A DNA stretch of 64,000 nt. Origin: Phorcus lineatus. Lineage: Eukaryota; Mollusca; Gastropoda; Trochida; Trochidae. This document shows, piece after piece, positions 12,487 through 25,106 of the stretch (its first letter is position 1; each line of letters opens with the position of its first letter). The stretch covers positions 31,542,839 through 31,606,838 of the forward strand of contig OV121091.1 in assembly GCA_921293015.1 (NCBI GenBank), in the 5' to 3' direction. The notes below the pieces were generated by a model that saw only the letters and a program-made list of their open reading frames with translations, did no database searches and was not told the DNA's origin. The position numbers and the translations under genes are program-made.

Positions 12487-13204
12487 GGTATTGAGAGATT
12501 CAGCTTTGAAATAAACCTAATTGGAACTGTTCTTGAGTACTTTTATTGTTATGTTGTCTTACATGAAAAGAAGTTGTACTTCACATTTGCATGGATACAT
12601 ATAATGCAAGATTTTACTCTCTAAAATTAGCTTGTACTCGAGTGTCTATTCCAATGGTTACAATAACTCCTCATATTCAATATCATCTTTAATTAATAGA
12701 ACTGTCAATGTCCTTTCAAAACATTCATCGTAGGATTGATTCATATTGTGTGAATAGGGAGTGTAGTTTTTTTGGTTACTATGTTGCTTAAACAAAATCT
12801 AATTCTAATACATAAATAATAATGCTAATTAAGATATTTCAATTCCAAAAATAGTTTACTTTATCAAAAGATCTATTGTAAATGTCTACAACATTGATCA
12901 TTTTTACCTGAAAGTAGCAATTTATGTTTTGAAGCAATTAGTGAACCTCAGGTAGTTTTTGATTAAAATTTCGGGATGTGTTGCATTTATATCTTGTTTA
13001 AATTAAGATAATGGAAATTTATTTGATTTTTATATGACTATTTTTAAATAGAAATATTGCCTGTCTTTTGATATGGTAGGGATTTTGATTGAAAATCTAA
13101 CTGACACTGTAATCCACCTACAAGCTCATGATTGTGTAGTATTAGTTTTGGTTTTTGAATGACATTATGGATTGTTTTGATGATTGTTGCCTTTCAATTT
13201 TGTT

Positions 13205-13210
13205 ATTAAA
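13205..13210 (+). terminator. Candidate poly(A) signal for UBE2F (ATTAAA)
   Basis: ATTAAA is the common variant poly(A) hexamer. It is about 1.5 kb after the UBE2F stop. T-rich sequence follows within 50 bases. Its use is not proven. Confidence 0.3.
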
Positions 13211-13230
13211 GCAATTTTTCAACAGCTAGA

Positions 13231-16200
13231 ACTTATTTTTCATAAATCTTTCTTGACTGTCTATTTGATCTTGCTTCAAATTATTATGAAAGGTTATGGT
13301 CACTAAAACTTTAACTGATCTATATCAATCTTTCTGTATTAAGGTTATCCTAGCTAAAGCATACCAATTTGAACATTGAACACTTAAGGAATGCACCTTC
13401 CGTCAAGGTTTCCATTTACATCAACTTACATCTGCTGAAACATGCCCATTATTCTTTATGGAAACTTTCACTTGCCAAAAGTGTTGACTAAATGATTGTT
13501 ACACCGTCACAGTGTATCAGACACATCGTACGATATATGCATGCCCTGTCAAGATAAATGTCATACTATTCTCATTTCTAAGTTTTTGTAGTTAGTGCCC
13601 ATTTGAATTCAGTTTATCTTCGAGTCAAGGGCTCTTGATAAATCTTCTTTACACAGTAGGAGATATGTCAATATGAGTGTAAACCTTGGCTAGGATTCAT
13701 CCTATCAGATCATATTCCCAAGTAAATACAGAACTGTTGTTAGCATTTCTACTGTGGATGAACAGGTGTTTGGTTCAAACCAAAGGATTATATGCAGTAG
13801 ATAATCACTAATCTTGAATCCAGAATATGTAAATCCTTAATTCAAAACATTGATGCAGAGTTGTTTTGCAACTTCTTCCAGGAAGATCAGCATCGATAAA
13901 ATTTTGGCGTGTAGGTTTGAAAATTCTATAGATCAATTTCAGAAAAGTTTGGTGAGCCTCCCCCTTAAAGCCGCTTTAATCCAACCCAAATTACTAGATT
14001 TGCATTGGTTTGTCTTCTGTGTGGCACTTAACTTGTTCCTTATTCCTTAGATCCATTGTTAAGATAACAAGTATTTGGTTTACATCCTACTTTTAGTATG
14101 GTTCTATGAATATCTTGGTATTGCCTGATTTGAACCTGATTTCAAGGTGCCAATGCTGGATTGTTACTTTGTTATTAAGTTGTGATTCTTACAACTGGCC
14201 ACACAGAACACCTTTGAACTAATCAATTCAACTCGTAAATTAGTAGAGTGAACGTTGTCTCATTCATTATGAAGTACTTTGTTTCTATGGTGTGAGATAT
14301 AATACATACTACCTTACTCGACTGTATTAAATGTTTTCAAAGAATAGGATTTGAAATCCTTCCAGTTTTAATTTCTTGTAGATTTGTTCTAAGTAATTTG
14401 TATATTTGATGTAGAAAGGTTTCTTATAAATTTTGCTGTTGGATTTTGCCTGCAACTTTTTGTAAAAATGTACATGCACACAGTTGAAATGATTAAAATG
14501 CTATTAACAAATCAAATGTGCATTGATGTTTTTAATTGATGAGAAATGTATACATACATTCTCAGTCCCTTCATCCTCTGTGAGTCATGTATTTGTTGGT
14601 TTGGTTTAGGTTGGGTTTCTTATAGTAATATCTGAAGCTTAATACTTATAATTTATAAACCAGTCCTTTGAAACCTTAATCATATTTTTAATTCACTGAC
14701 AAAAATGTTATAAAAGATCCCCCTCTTCCCCCCCTCAAAAGGGTGACTGGTTTAGTATTTTTGTACTTTCAGGTCATTGACTTTTCTGTTAAGTCATGGT
14801 TTATAAAGGTGATAATTGTCATATTTGGGTTTACACTGTCTGCAAGTTTTTGTACTTCTTCCAGTCCAGTCCCTTGGATATTTGAACCCAACCCCTCAGA
14901 GTCAGGACAGACTTCCTGTATCAAGTGCATGGTACACATAATGTCATTCTCAGTCATGATACATAATCACACAATATTATACGAGTGTCCATGTCATACT
15001 AATTTCACAACAAGTGTCCCCGAATATTAGCTTTTCGTGAGCAAAAAAGAGAAACATACCAATATTCAGAGAATGAGTGTCTTAAACTTGTATTACATAT
15101 ACATGATTATGATGAATATTTATTTGCATAATCATAAAGTTAAGGGGGAGAAAGTACTTTCAAGCAGCTGACCATCTTCTCCTGCATGGCTTTTAATCAC
15201 TTTTCATTTTAATCACTGGCTAATTAAATATCTTGCTGCCAACCAGTTGAAATTCATGTTTTGTGTGCAGCGCCCTCTTGGTTGAAGATTTGCAATCCTC
15301 ATATGATTTCTCATTGGACTATCGGGATCTGCCGCAGCACAGAAAAGTACATGAAATGCGGCAAGACCTATCTTAGCATGTCACTGGCATGGCGTAAGAA
15401 TAGGCCATGCATGGGAAGATGCCAGCTTACTACCCGCCTTCAACTTTACATACAACATCTTAACAATCTGGCGTATTAGCATTATTCATGAAGTCACCAA
15501 TAGCAGTATTCATGAAGTCATGTCAAAATGACAAATTGTTGTTTTACACAGACAAAATATGAGTTTTGACCCTGTAATGATACACCTCATAGGTAATGCA
15601 TAGATATGGAATCGTCCATAGCACAGGGGTCATCATGCCTGTCTCCAACTGTTTTAACCACCTGTAACAATAAACTAGCAAGTTTTCTGTCCACACGGTC
15701 TGACAGCAGCCCCATTGCTGCATGTTCTGACTTCTGGCAAAAGCATTTGATGTCAGTAACTAGTAACATCTGTTTTTTTCCTGAGAACACGGTTGGTTTT
15801 AATCATTATGATATAAGTGATGCTTCGAGGAAACTCGCCATGAAATAGATGTTATACGTTCGTATCCCAATCCAGGTAGAGAAAATATCTTAAGCAGACT
15901 ATTCATTGCTTATCAGTTTGATGACATTTTCGGTTTAAAATTGAAACGACTTTGCATGTTCAAGATTTGACGAAGAAATGATGGTACCATGTAAACACTG
16001 GCAATACGCATGCCACACGGAAGACTGGCAGGATAGAGCTGGGATTGATTCACTGAACTCAAGAAAATATGGTTTGAATAATAAAATAAACAGGCGGGTA
16101 GGCGTTGGCAATAAATAAAACATATTTGATCATGAACATAATAAAAATGGTAAATGAGGGTTTAACTAAATATTCACATTGAAGAACGAAGAACTGAAGA

Positions 16201-16331
16201 AACATGCTTGCTGTCTTTGTGATTACAGGAAGAAGCAAACACCAAACAAGAGATTACTGTGAAGCAAATGTACCAAGAATGAATATACAATGAAACGTCC
16301 TAAACGGCGAATCTATTAATAAACGAAAGAC
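13231..16331. other. Intergenic; scattered coding-like fragments, no recognised gene
   Basis: This stretch is AT-rich, with short GC-richer islands. At 15262-15480 and at 15606-15848 frames on one or both strands stay open with coding-like composition, for example the minus frame reading SEHAAMGLLSDRVDRKLASL at about 15650-15730. I could not assign any of these to a family. They may be remnants of mobile elements or exons of an unrecognised gene. Confidence 0.35.
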
Positions 16332-17133
16332 ATGGCAGGTTATCCATCTGAAGAAGTTTGAGATGATGAACTCCCGGAAGTGAGGACTGATTCCACAGGC
16401 ACAGCTTCTAGAGAAACAAGTCAGCCCGAGGCAAGTATACGTGGAGTGACGGGTCTGTTTCCTGTGGGAGAGGAAGGTGTCTTCACAAAGTCTCCATTAC
16501 CCCCACTTCAAGCAGAAGATATCAAGTATATGCTGCAGTCACACGACCTGAGTGAAGATCTGATTCAAGTAGCAATGACGATCACAGCCATAGATGATGG
16601 CGGTTCTTTGACAAATGAACCTTTCAAACTAGAAGAAACTAACGTGACGTACATCGTGGACAATTTATGAAGTAACTTTTCTTAAACTCAAAATTAAAAA
16701 ATTTAAATCTCAAACTTTAAGAAAGTTGACTCCAGAAAACTACTGAAAATTTAGATCATGCTGGACATTTTGAAGTTTCCAAGGACGGAGAGGAAGTGAC
16801 ACGCAATGTATTTTTATCCTTATTCAATGAAGTATGTACTGAAGGCAAACAATTCAAAGTTCCATATATATATTGACAATACATCCATTGACAGCTTGAC
16901 ATAACAGTGGGACATGCTAAACTCCAATATAAAAAAAGAATCATTACACATTTTATTTATTCATCATTTATTATTAAGTGTTTTGATACGTTAGGAAAAC
17001 ATTTATTGTCAGTGTGTATAGTATTCGCTGATTTAGATTAGGCTTAAAGAAAGGTGAATTCATTAAGACTTGCGTCAAGTTTTCTGACATTTTAGAAATG
17101 TGGATATCAAGTATGTCATTGAATTACTTTTAA
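16332..17133 (+). pseudogene. Decayed ORF of unknown family with one in-frame stop and about five frameshifts
   Basis: An ATG at 16332 opens a frame that meets TGA at 16359-16361 and then runs open to 16670 (containing ETSQPEASIRGVTGLFPVG and KYMLQSHDLSEDLIQVAM). Coding-like sequence then continues by changing frame at about 16665, 16740, 16873, 16898 and 17040, ending with LKKGEFIKTCVKFSDILEMW before a stop at 17131-17133. Every segment looks like protein (acidic and aliphatic residues, few rare runs), which is not expected by chance in such AT-rich DNA. I do not recognise the family. A decayed mobile-element or retro-copied ORF seems most likely; assembly indels are the main alternative. 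Confidence 0.5.
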
Positions 17134-17154
17134 CCGGTTGACCATATTGCTCAT

Positions 17155-17215
17155 TCTATCCCCACAGAGGTAGCGCCGTCTTTAATTCCTACAGAAATGT
17201 ATGACGGAGCTAACT
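17155..17215 (+). repeat. Partial copy of the fold-back arm
   Basis: CATTCTATCCCCACAGAGG and the bases after it (to about 17210) resemble the arm sequence at 17768-17855 in the same orientation. This suggests a nested or duplicated terminal segment of one repeat family. Confidence 0.45.
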
Positions 17216-17767
17216 CTGGTGGGAGATAAGCATATGGCTAGAATCACTTATCAGTATGTTTCCCGAAAGAGGTGAATGACTGTAACATCCACGATCTGAC
17301 CATCGTCAATCATCCTTAAATATTTCTCACTTTAAGCTGTGTCAGGCTTAATTAATCACACCCATCACACCCATAACGTTATTTTCTTATATTGGCATAA
17401 GTAGCCAAATTTTGCAATATCACTACGGGCCCCTTTTCTACCCACAGAGACTTCCCAAATAAAATCTTCCCACATAACCTCTGTTATAAGTAGGCAGTGT
17501 ATTTCGTTCTCAAACTTCCCTAGCGGCGAAAATTGGCAACATGGATACTGTCGTTGTTTGAATAAGATTGGATGTTGAATCTCTAACTTCCCTCTTCGTT
17601 ATGTGCCCGTCGCACAGGTGTAGGGACATGTAGTTCTAACTCCAGTTCCAGTATGAAACAACATCTCTGATTGCACAGATTACTTAATCGCAATCAGAAT
17701 TCCGAAATATTCTTTTTTTTTGTTTGAAAGAAAACTTTTGTTCACGGTACAATCATATCCCGTCTTC

Positions 17768-18207
17768 CATTCTCTCCACACTGAGGTGGCTCCGTCAAAA
17801 ATTACTGTACAACCTCTGTCTTAATACGAAGGTTTCTCGGGCTTCCGACAGTTTTCCCTACCGGCACAATATTGCAACTTAAACTACCTGGCAATATTTC
17901 AAAACACCGAATGCATGAATATCATATTTGTTGTCACACAGGCCTATGCAGTGATACAGTTGCAAAATGAGGCGTATGTGTTCTGTAAAGAAGACTCATA
18001 GTGCAAGGTGCATATTGGAAATATTCGAAAATAACCTAGGCGATTTGAATGATAACTTTTGAAACGGCGTTGCTGATTGCACGACTAACTTTGATTGCAT
18101 CCAATCAGTTTTCTACATTTCGATTCCGAGAAACCTTCGTATTGAGACAGGGGTTGTAGAGGAATTAATGACGAAGCTTAGTCTGTGGGGAGAGAATGAA
18201 AAACCTG
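17768..18207. repeat. Fold-back element: inverted arms of about 85 bp around a ~270-bp loop
   Basis: The left arm (about 17768-17855; CATTCTCTCCACACTGAGG, then AATACGAAGGTTTCTCGG) recurs in reverse complement at about 18120-18207, where the plus strand reads CCGAGAAACCTTCGTATT and then GGGGAGAGAATG. The arms differ at a minority of positions. A single transcript across the region would form a long hairpin. There is no ORF in the loop, so this is probably a non-autonomous DNA element. No target duplication was identified. Confidence 0.65.
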
Positions 18208-21200
18208 CATTGTTCCAAACCTTCAGACACATCTTTGGGCATAACAAGCCCACTTTTCTCTATTACACGAGTACAGTTCCTTTACAGTTGAATCGTTGGT
18301 TTAATACTGATCTCCTCATAGCACAGAAACACTTCTTCTCTTTATAGGGGAAACCACGACTACGAGAACCCCGAGAGGAGGGACAACACAATGATAGGGT
18401 TTACAAACTCTTGTAAGTTCGAGTAGGAGTGGTTTCTCATACTTATAAACCGTCAAATATGAGATACGATTGAAATGATAGAAAACATCGGTACTAAGGG
18501 CCATTATGGTTTTGGTATAGTTCTATGGGATACACGGTGTACGTTGACATCATGTTACCAAATATTTGAGATTTTCACGTAAATCTCGTGCATCCCATCA
18601 ACGGTTTCGATTTTCGTAGCTGTCCCTCAAAATCGAGGCAAAAAAATGTGACTGTAAATAGAGTAATTTTGTAATAACTCATGCCATTTCAATTCATACT
18701 TATTACATAGTAAGGCAGTATACACATCATGCGGTTTTCTAATTGTAACAGCGAGTGGTATAAAGACTTCAAGGTAATCGAGGTGTTCTAATATTGATGA
18801 TACACATTTGTATAAGTTCGAAGAAGAGAAGGATGCGGACAATAAGGTATAAGTATTTTATGAATTCTTCAATTAAGTACAGCAGAAATGTTTTACCACT
18901 CTGAACTTAAAGATTCTATTCGGTTATTTTTTCTAGCTATAAATTTTTCAAACGATTATGTCTTCTATCGACATTTTACAAACCCTCGAAAGAAAAAGCA
19001 TGCATTGTCTGGTACTTGAAATGTAGATGAATCTTTCAGCCAAAAATATTATATGATTAAGTAATATATAATGTGAAAAGAATCAAATCTTGATAGTAAA
19101 TTTTGTAAGTGTAATATTAGCTTGAACATAAGTATTTAGAAATGGTTCCAAATTATGCCCAATAAAGAGTTATTTTAGACGTTATCTGTATAACCTCCCT
19201 GGCCGTGCGGTAGAGTTTAAGGAGGCAATTAAAACGGTTTCAAACCCCGTTCTGTCGGGCGTGAAATCTATATGTCATCGCCACAACCAGCTTGCCAATA
19301 TCATTCCTTCGAAGTAACTTGTGCATTTCCTCGATGTGACCGTTTTCTGTTTCCATGTCTACGCATGTACGTTGTCGACATCCTCCAAATACGTATTTTT
19401 ACAGAGTAGAATCTGTGTAACTTACGTAATAAAGAAATCTTTAGCGAAAATGGTCTCAATGTAACTAGAATGTATCTACCATTTAACGAAGATTTTTCTC
19501 CAGCACAAAGGTCCAGTTCATTGTGTTATCCTGTAAAGAATAAAATAGATTTGAACGTTTCGCAAAATGTCAATGCATCTTTCTTGATAAATAAATGGTG
19601 TATGAAATCATTTCAATGTTTAATTGTTTTGAAGTATTAGTACTGGCAACGTTTCCCCACGTTTTGATATTATTCTTTTGGTCCATGATCTCAGTTTCAA
19701 TGTATAAAAGGAAGTATATTTGCACAAGCTTCTTGAAAATGAAAATGGGAAGTATTTTATGAATGCTTCATGTACACATCACACATCTTTCTTTGTAGAC
19801 ATCGAAATATTATCGTCTTGTTTTATCGAATGACGACTGAGTGGCGAGTATTTCTATTCTTGAGTTTTACCCAATTTCTGTCAAAGACGTCAGAACGTGA
19901 AACTGAAATTACCTCGCAATTTCACGGTAGAAATGCGAATTATTTTATGAACGATTTATCCACATTGCTCTGACGTCCTTCAACAAACTTTACTTACATT
20001 TTTTTAACCTTTGTCGTTTTCGCCATCGAAATATAACAAGAAAATCCCGCCTGGTCAGTTAATCGACAAAACAATAGAATACCACCAAATCAAGTCACTT
20101 ATAATATGATTGCTAATCTTCTTTCGTCGTATGGAAACGGAAAACTGTTTGTATTGGTTTATGAAAATGAATTAAATATTATTTCTGTTCTTCTATGAAA
20201 ATTTATTTATCACATAGAGGGGAGTTTGCATTGAAAACATTGATATCATGTCATAGTTTACTATTCGTTGAATTCAAATTGTCCGATATTCTAAAATATC
20301 TACAAGAGTAAAGACTTAACATACAGCTATCAATGATTCAGTGTAAAACTTTTCCTTTTAAACTCAAGGAATATCCTAAACCACTCTACTAGTTGCACAT
20401 TTTAGTAAAACAACGAGTGCCATTAGAGTATTTCTAAAAATCCTTTACAATACAAAAATAATTTGAATTATAAAAATACATTCATGTTGAAGGAATGTGA
20501 ATTTTGGTTATTGCTGCATGGGTATTTTGAAACAACAAATTAAAACCGAGATTCAATTTGCTGAAATATATATCGCGTTCACATAGGAATTATTTTTTAC
20601 GGTATGCGCTTCTACAGACTATCGTAGAGTTACCTCCCTTGTATTATGGTGTCAGTCACTAGAGAATCAAGACAGGATAACTTTCTGTTGTTTTAGGTAA
20701 TTGAAGCGTGTATTGAACCGCCATACCATTTTATGAGCTTATTATATATTCGCATATATTATGTTATGTATATGATTGTCTTCTGGCTTTTAGATATTAC
20801 TGCAGTTCGAACTACACAATGGGAGAGTCGGACGAATGACGTCTCGACGATGTCAAATTGTCAATTACGAGCTGTTCCTAGTAAAGGACGCCGGAATTTG
20901 ACGATTTAAGCAAAAAATGTAGCCTATTAATGTTTATTTGTGTATTCATTACTTTAAACAGTTTTCACTTGACATGTCAATAATGATATATTATCTGCCA
21001 GTAGTATCAGTTATATAAATAGGCTTAGCCGCTATAGGGCCTACTATGGTTTAGTAAGGTCCCAGGGATAGTTTGCATTTTCTTTTAGGGTTTACAGACC
21101 TATATAGACTGAAAGCTGTTGAGTGTATGCTCTATTGTTGACAATGGCCGCCTCTCGATCTTATAGCTAGCCCAGTGAGTGCCATATGTGCACAAACAAA

Positions 21201-22776
21201 TATTTTCCGGTGGTAGGCAGCAAAATTGGCAGACAGTGACAAATCACTATAAATCAATGAAAACCAGTTAAAATATCCAGTTATATGCAAACTTTACATT
21301 AAAAAGCTAAGTCATAGAGTTAATGCTGTCGGTGTTGCGTGATCCTGCAAAGGACTTCTATATGCAGATTTTGTGATCCCAAATATAATAATGTCACAGC
21401 TTAGTCATCGGTTGTACAATCGGGTATGCTCGTCCCATTTTAGGCTTGTAGATTGTCAATCCTTCTTTTTTGACCTGGCATTATTTACGTTTATTTGCTT
21501 CAAAAATAAACTTATGCCCAAGGAATATACAAATATTTAAAGCATATAAGTATTTGAAAAGTGAACCACATTTGGCATTTGAAAAAGATAATGAATATGT
21601 TTGTATTTCAAACAAAATGAACATACTGTACATTCATTCATATCAGTGTATGCCAAATATGAACAGGTTACGGTTATACATGTCAATTTCTGATTTTGTA
21701 TTGTCAGCAAGAAAATATACTCTCTTCGAGTTGTTTGAGCGGCAGCCACATATGCCAAACTTTATGAATGGTATTATTTTATCATAACTTAATGAATGTT
21801 TGTGTAAAATATCTTTTTAATGCTAGTCAGCTCATCAGAGTGACAATATAAGGTTTTAGAGTCACAATGCTGATTAAAAACAGTAAAATGCATGCATTGA
21901 TTAGTCAAACAGAATTGGAAACTTATCTGAAGCTGATAGAAGATGAACTTTGAGTTGATATTGTTTGAAGGGTTACATTACCATAATTGTGTGATATATT
22001 TATTGTGTAATTCACAGTTCTGAGTATATGCTTACTCCTTCATCAGGTGTGATGTGGGGGGAATGCTCTCTTTAACTCTTTGCATTTCCCATCTTCTGCG
22101 ATCCATATTTAATGAAATTTTAAGCTTGATCTTTTCTCAAAATGATCTCTTCATCATATTTATATACCCAATATGGTTATCAAGATATGACATGTTGTAT
22201 TCATGAACAGCCAAACATATGCATGAAAAGGAAGGCAAACACCCAGTAAGTTTCCACAGACCATGGATAGCAAATCAGGATGTCACATTGGCACTTGCTG
22301 CAGTCCATTTGAGACAAAATCTCCCTCTCTCTCTTAACTCAAAAACGTATTATCCTAAATGCTTTGAAACAAAACCTTAGTTGATAGAAAAGACATGCAA
22401 ACTCTTACAATTGTTTTAAAACTTTTGTCAAAATAAAAAAGTTGTTTAGCAAACAAACATTGTTTTGATTAGATATTTCACGCTCTGTAGTGACACCTTG
22501 GATAACAGCCAGGTTATTTTGTCTCCATGGACTATATACTTTGTGCGACTCCAGCTATGTTCAGGAAGCACAATGTAATAAGGGCCATTAGCAACCTGTA
22601 AGTGAAGATAAATTTGAAATTTCTGTATGACAGACTCGCTATTTAGTAAAATTAAGCTTTATCGAGATTAATCAACAATGCTAACTCGGAAATGTATTGA
22701 AATGAAACTAATCATTACTGGTAATGGTCATGTTTATATATTATATAGATATATCAAACTTACATGTAATAGCTAG
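18208..22776. other. Intergenic, nothing recognised
   Basis: This is AT-rich sequence between the fold-back element and the hAT-like element. Only short open frames occur (for example 19770-19973 and 21470-21787), none resembling a known family. A weak tRNA-like patch, GGCCGTGCGGTAGAG with GGTTTCAAACC further on (about 19200-19250), could be a worn SINE head. Confidence 0.4.
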
Positions 22777-23336
22777 TAGACCTGTGTATCCTTAGTGGCG
22801 AGACGATATATCCCAATTCTAGTTTTATTAGGCGAGATTTATATCATGGAATTATTGACAAGGAACCTACGAGACGATTATCATCACGATACAGTGGTTG
22901 CGATACAATACGTATCCCGATTCTTTACAGTTTATGAAAGAACTATAGATAGGACATAGAACAGTAATGTTATTTCTTAGATACCAAATTGTCATAGATA
23001 TTACATGAAGGGAAATCACAAAATAAGAGTGACTGTGAAATTACATATATAAAATATCAGAAATATCATATAATTTCTCATACGGTTTCTATTGTAATCA
23101 CTGTTAACTCTGAAATAGAAGAAAAACCTTTTTAGCTCTTATAGTTATTTGTTTGAAACAATTTACGTTTACAGTTTCGGGATATATTGTCTCTTATGGC
23201 GATACGTCAATGTATTGTGGGCCCTCATGATATAAATATCCTGATATATTGTCAAAGCATGTTTTGTATCAATGTACTCGAATCGCGTAGTAGACAATAC
23301 AAACATCGATACTATCGATGAATTGTTACACCACTA
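22777..23336. mobile_element. Non-autonomous hAT-like DNA transposon with exact 8-bp target duplication
   Basis: The element is 560 bp. ATAGCTAG is repeated exactly on each side (22769-22776 and 23337-23344), the 8-bp duplication length made by hAT transposases. The right terminus read inward is TAGTGGTGTAACAATTC, a very typical hAT end, and the left terminus TAGACCTGTGTATCC is a diverged partner. The interior holds subterminal CGATAC/TATCG-type repeats (for example GCGATACAATACGTATC). No transposase ORF is present, so the element would depend on a related element elsewhere. Confidence 0.85.
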
Positions 23337-23344
23337 ATAGCTAG

Positions 23345-25050
23345 GATCTGGCACTGGTTGCCTTAAACTCCAACCACTGTAGAATTTTGTTCTTTACAGA
23401 AGGTTGTCCTGATGTTAAATTTTAACACAGTTATGAAATTGTATAGATTAAAAAGAGCAGGAGGTACCATTTCATCAGACAATAAAGACATTCAAGGAAT
23501 TCAAGATTATGTTTTGCAAGGCACAATGACCTTACTAAATTAACTTTATAACTATAAAATTTAATTGTCCTTTGAGATGGTATCCCCTGCTCTTGCTAAG
23601 GTTATCCCTATCATAGCAGTGTTTGACAATTACGTTTCTGGCAAGTAGTGAGTGAATTTTGAATATTTTACAGATTTCTTATTTTCTATATTCTTATTCT
23701 CAGTCATTTTCTAAGTTTATTATTAAATTTTGTCCGGCTAGAAGCCTGAGTAAAGGGATATCAAAATTATGTGAAATTTCCAATATTTCAGTTGGTCAGG
23801 GATACACGGTCGGGGGTATTAGAGAGCCATGCTTACTTTTTTGCTTGTTTTCATATAATTTCCTTACGTAAAGTGGCAAACCCCCAAACAGATACCATGC
23901 AATGATTCGTTATGAATTATTCCATTGATATACTGTACCTCTTAAAAAAACATATTTTGTGTATATAAGGGCATTTACAGTTTAAAAGTTTAACTTGAGT
24001 CACACAAAATGAAACAATTACCATAATGTCAAACATATAATGGATTGTAGTCATGATATAAAATGTAATGATTGAAGAATAAAGGAGATTTTTGATGTTT
24101 TGAATCACTGTGGAATTATACAGAAATTGAAATATTTTGATATGAGGAAATGATCTATAATTTCCATTTAAATGCATACTCCCCAGAGCATTACATTGGC
24201 ATGAAATGTATAACATACATGTACAATATGAGGCTCCTTGAGCTTGCTGTAAAAAAATTCTTGAAATTAATTCTCCTATAGGTACTCAAGTTCAGCTCAA
24301 TTTTACATACCTGGAAAAGAGGTAATATACATGCTCGAAATAAAGGGTATATTTTTACTGCTATCATTAACATTGAAAGCATCATCAGTGAGACAAAGTG
24401 TTTTATTGATTTAAGAAATGTTCTCTCATACCTTTCATCACTATCCATTTGCTGCAACTTTTTACTCTGAGTCATGTTTTTCATATCTCAATATAACTTC
24501 AGTCTCTTTAAGAATCTGCTGCATACCTCCCACTCTTTTAATGGATTTAGTAGCTCTTCTAAAACTCTTTTCGGTATAAAATGTGAATAATGAACATGAT
24601 CAGCTCTTTATAGACAGATATTTCTAAAATTGACACAACTGTCAACTTCTCCATACCTTTCAAAGGCGTTATAGATTTCTACTTCCCTTTCACTGCAAAA
24701 CTCTTTTCAAGATAACATGCTTCCAGTTATCAGGCATGACTTGCTACCGCTTTCAGTGTCACCGGCCTCTTATAGGTTTCATTTATGTCTTTTGACTTGA
24801 TTTCCTAACTTACCACAACTCCAAGCAACATCACACCTTGAATATATCCTGCTCATCAGCAACCCTTTCACAGAGTCATGTATCCCATTTGCTCTCAGGT
24901 CTATAGATTTCCTACCAGGCCCTTACCTTGCAAACTCTTTGAGGGTCCCATGTATTCCACATTGTCTAGCATTGATTTTCTTTCTTTTAGAATAGCAACA
25001 AGGATACCTGCGCCAACCTATTGAAGAGGAGACTTTGTGTTCATGAATAA
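23345..25050. other. Upstream region of WDR37, includes degenerate repeats
   Basis: No gene is recognised. Three related ~44-bp segments at about 24530-24572, 24665-24708 and 24898-24941 share the patterns TATAGATTTC and CAAAACTCTTT, which points to an old degenerate repeat. Read on the minus strand these pieces contain coding-like stretches followed by GGTATG/GGTAAG donors, but no family could be assigned. Confidence 0.35.
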
Positions 25051-25058
25051 ATAATCGA

Positions 25059-25066
25059 CCAATCAG
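25059..25066 (+). promoter_or_regulatory. CCAAT box upstream of WDR37
   Basis: CCAATCAG lies 48 bases upstream of the WDR37 start codon, in a locally GC-richer stretch that includes GTGTGCGCGCGG. No TATA box is seen. The short distance suggests that transcription starts close to the ATG, or that the element works in a dispersed promoter. Confidence 0.4.
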
Positions 25067-25106
25067 AAGCTGAGTGTGTGCGCGCGGGTCTAAGCACCTG
25101 TGAAAC

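Larger units (their letters stand above)
11707..13230 (+). other. UBE2F 3' untranslated region (probable)
   Basis: This is AT-rich sequence after the UBE2F stop, with no conserved coding region. The first convincing poly(A) signal in sense is ATTAAA at 13205-13210. The open frame at 12286-12624 overlaps a short inverted-repeat element (12388-12486) and is not considered a gene. The end of the transcript is inferred only from this signal and could be further downstream (other ATTAAA/AATAAA hexamers occur to about 16.1 kb). Confidence 0.4.

Noticed and set aside
12286-12624. 112-codon plus-strand open frame after UBE2F
   Set aside because: It spans a small inverted-repeat element in the probable UBE2F 3' UTR and has no recognised similarity.
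19195-19262. tRNA-like patch with GGCCGTGCGGTAGAG and GGTTTCAAACC
   Set aside because: No matching acceptor stem; at most a SINE head remnant.
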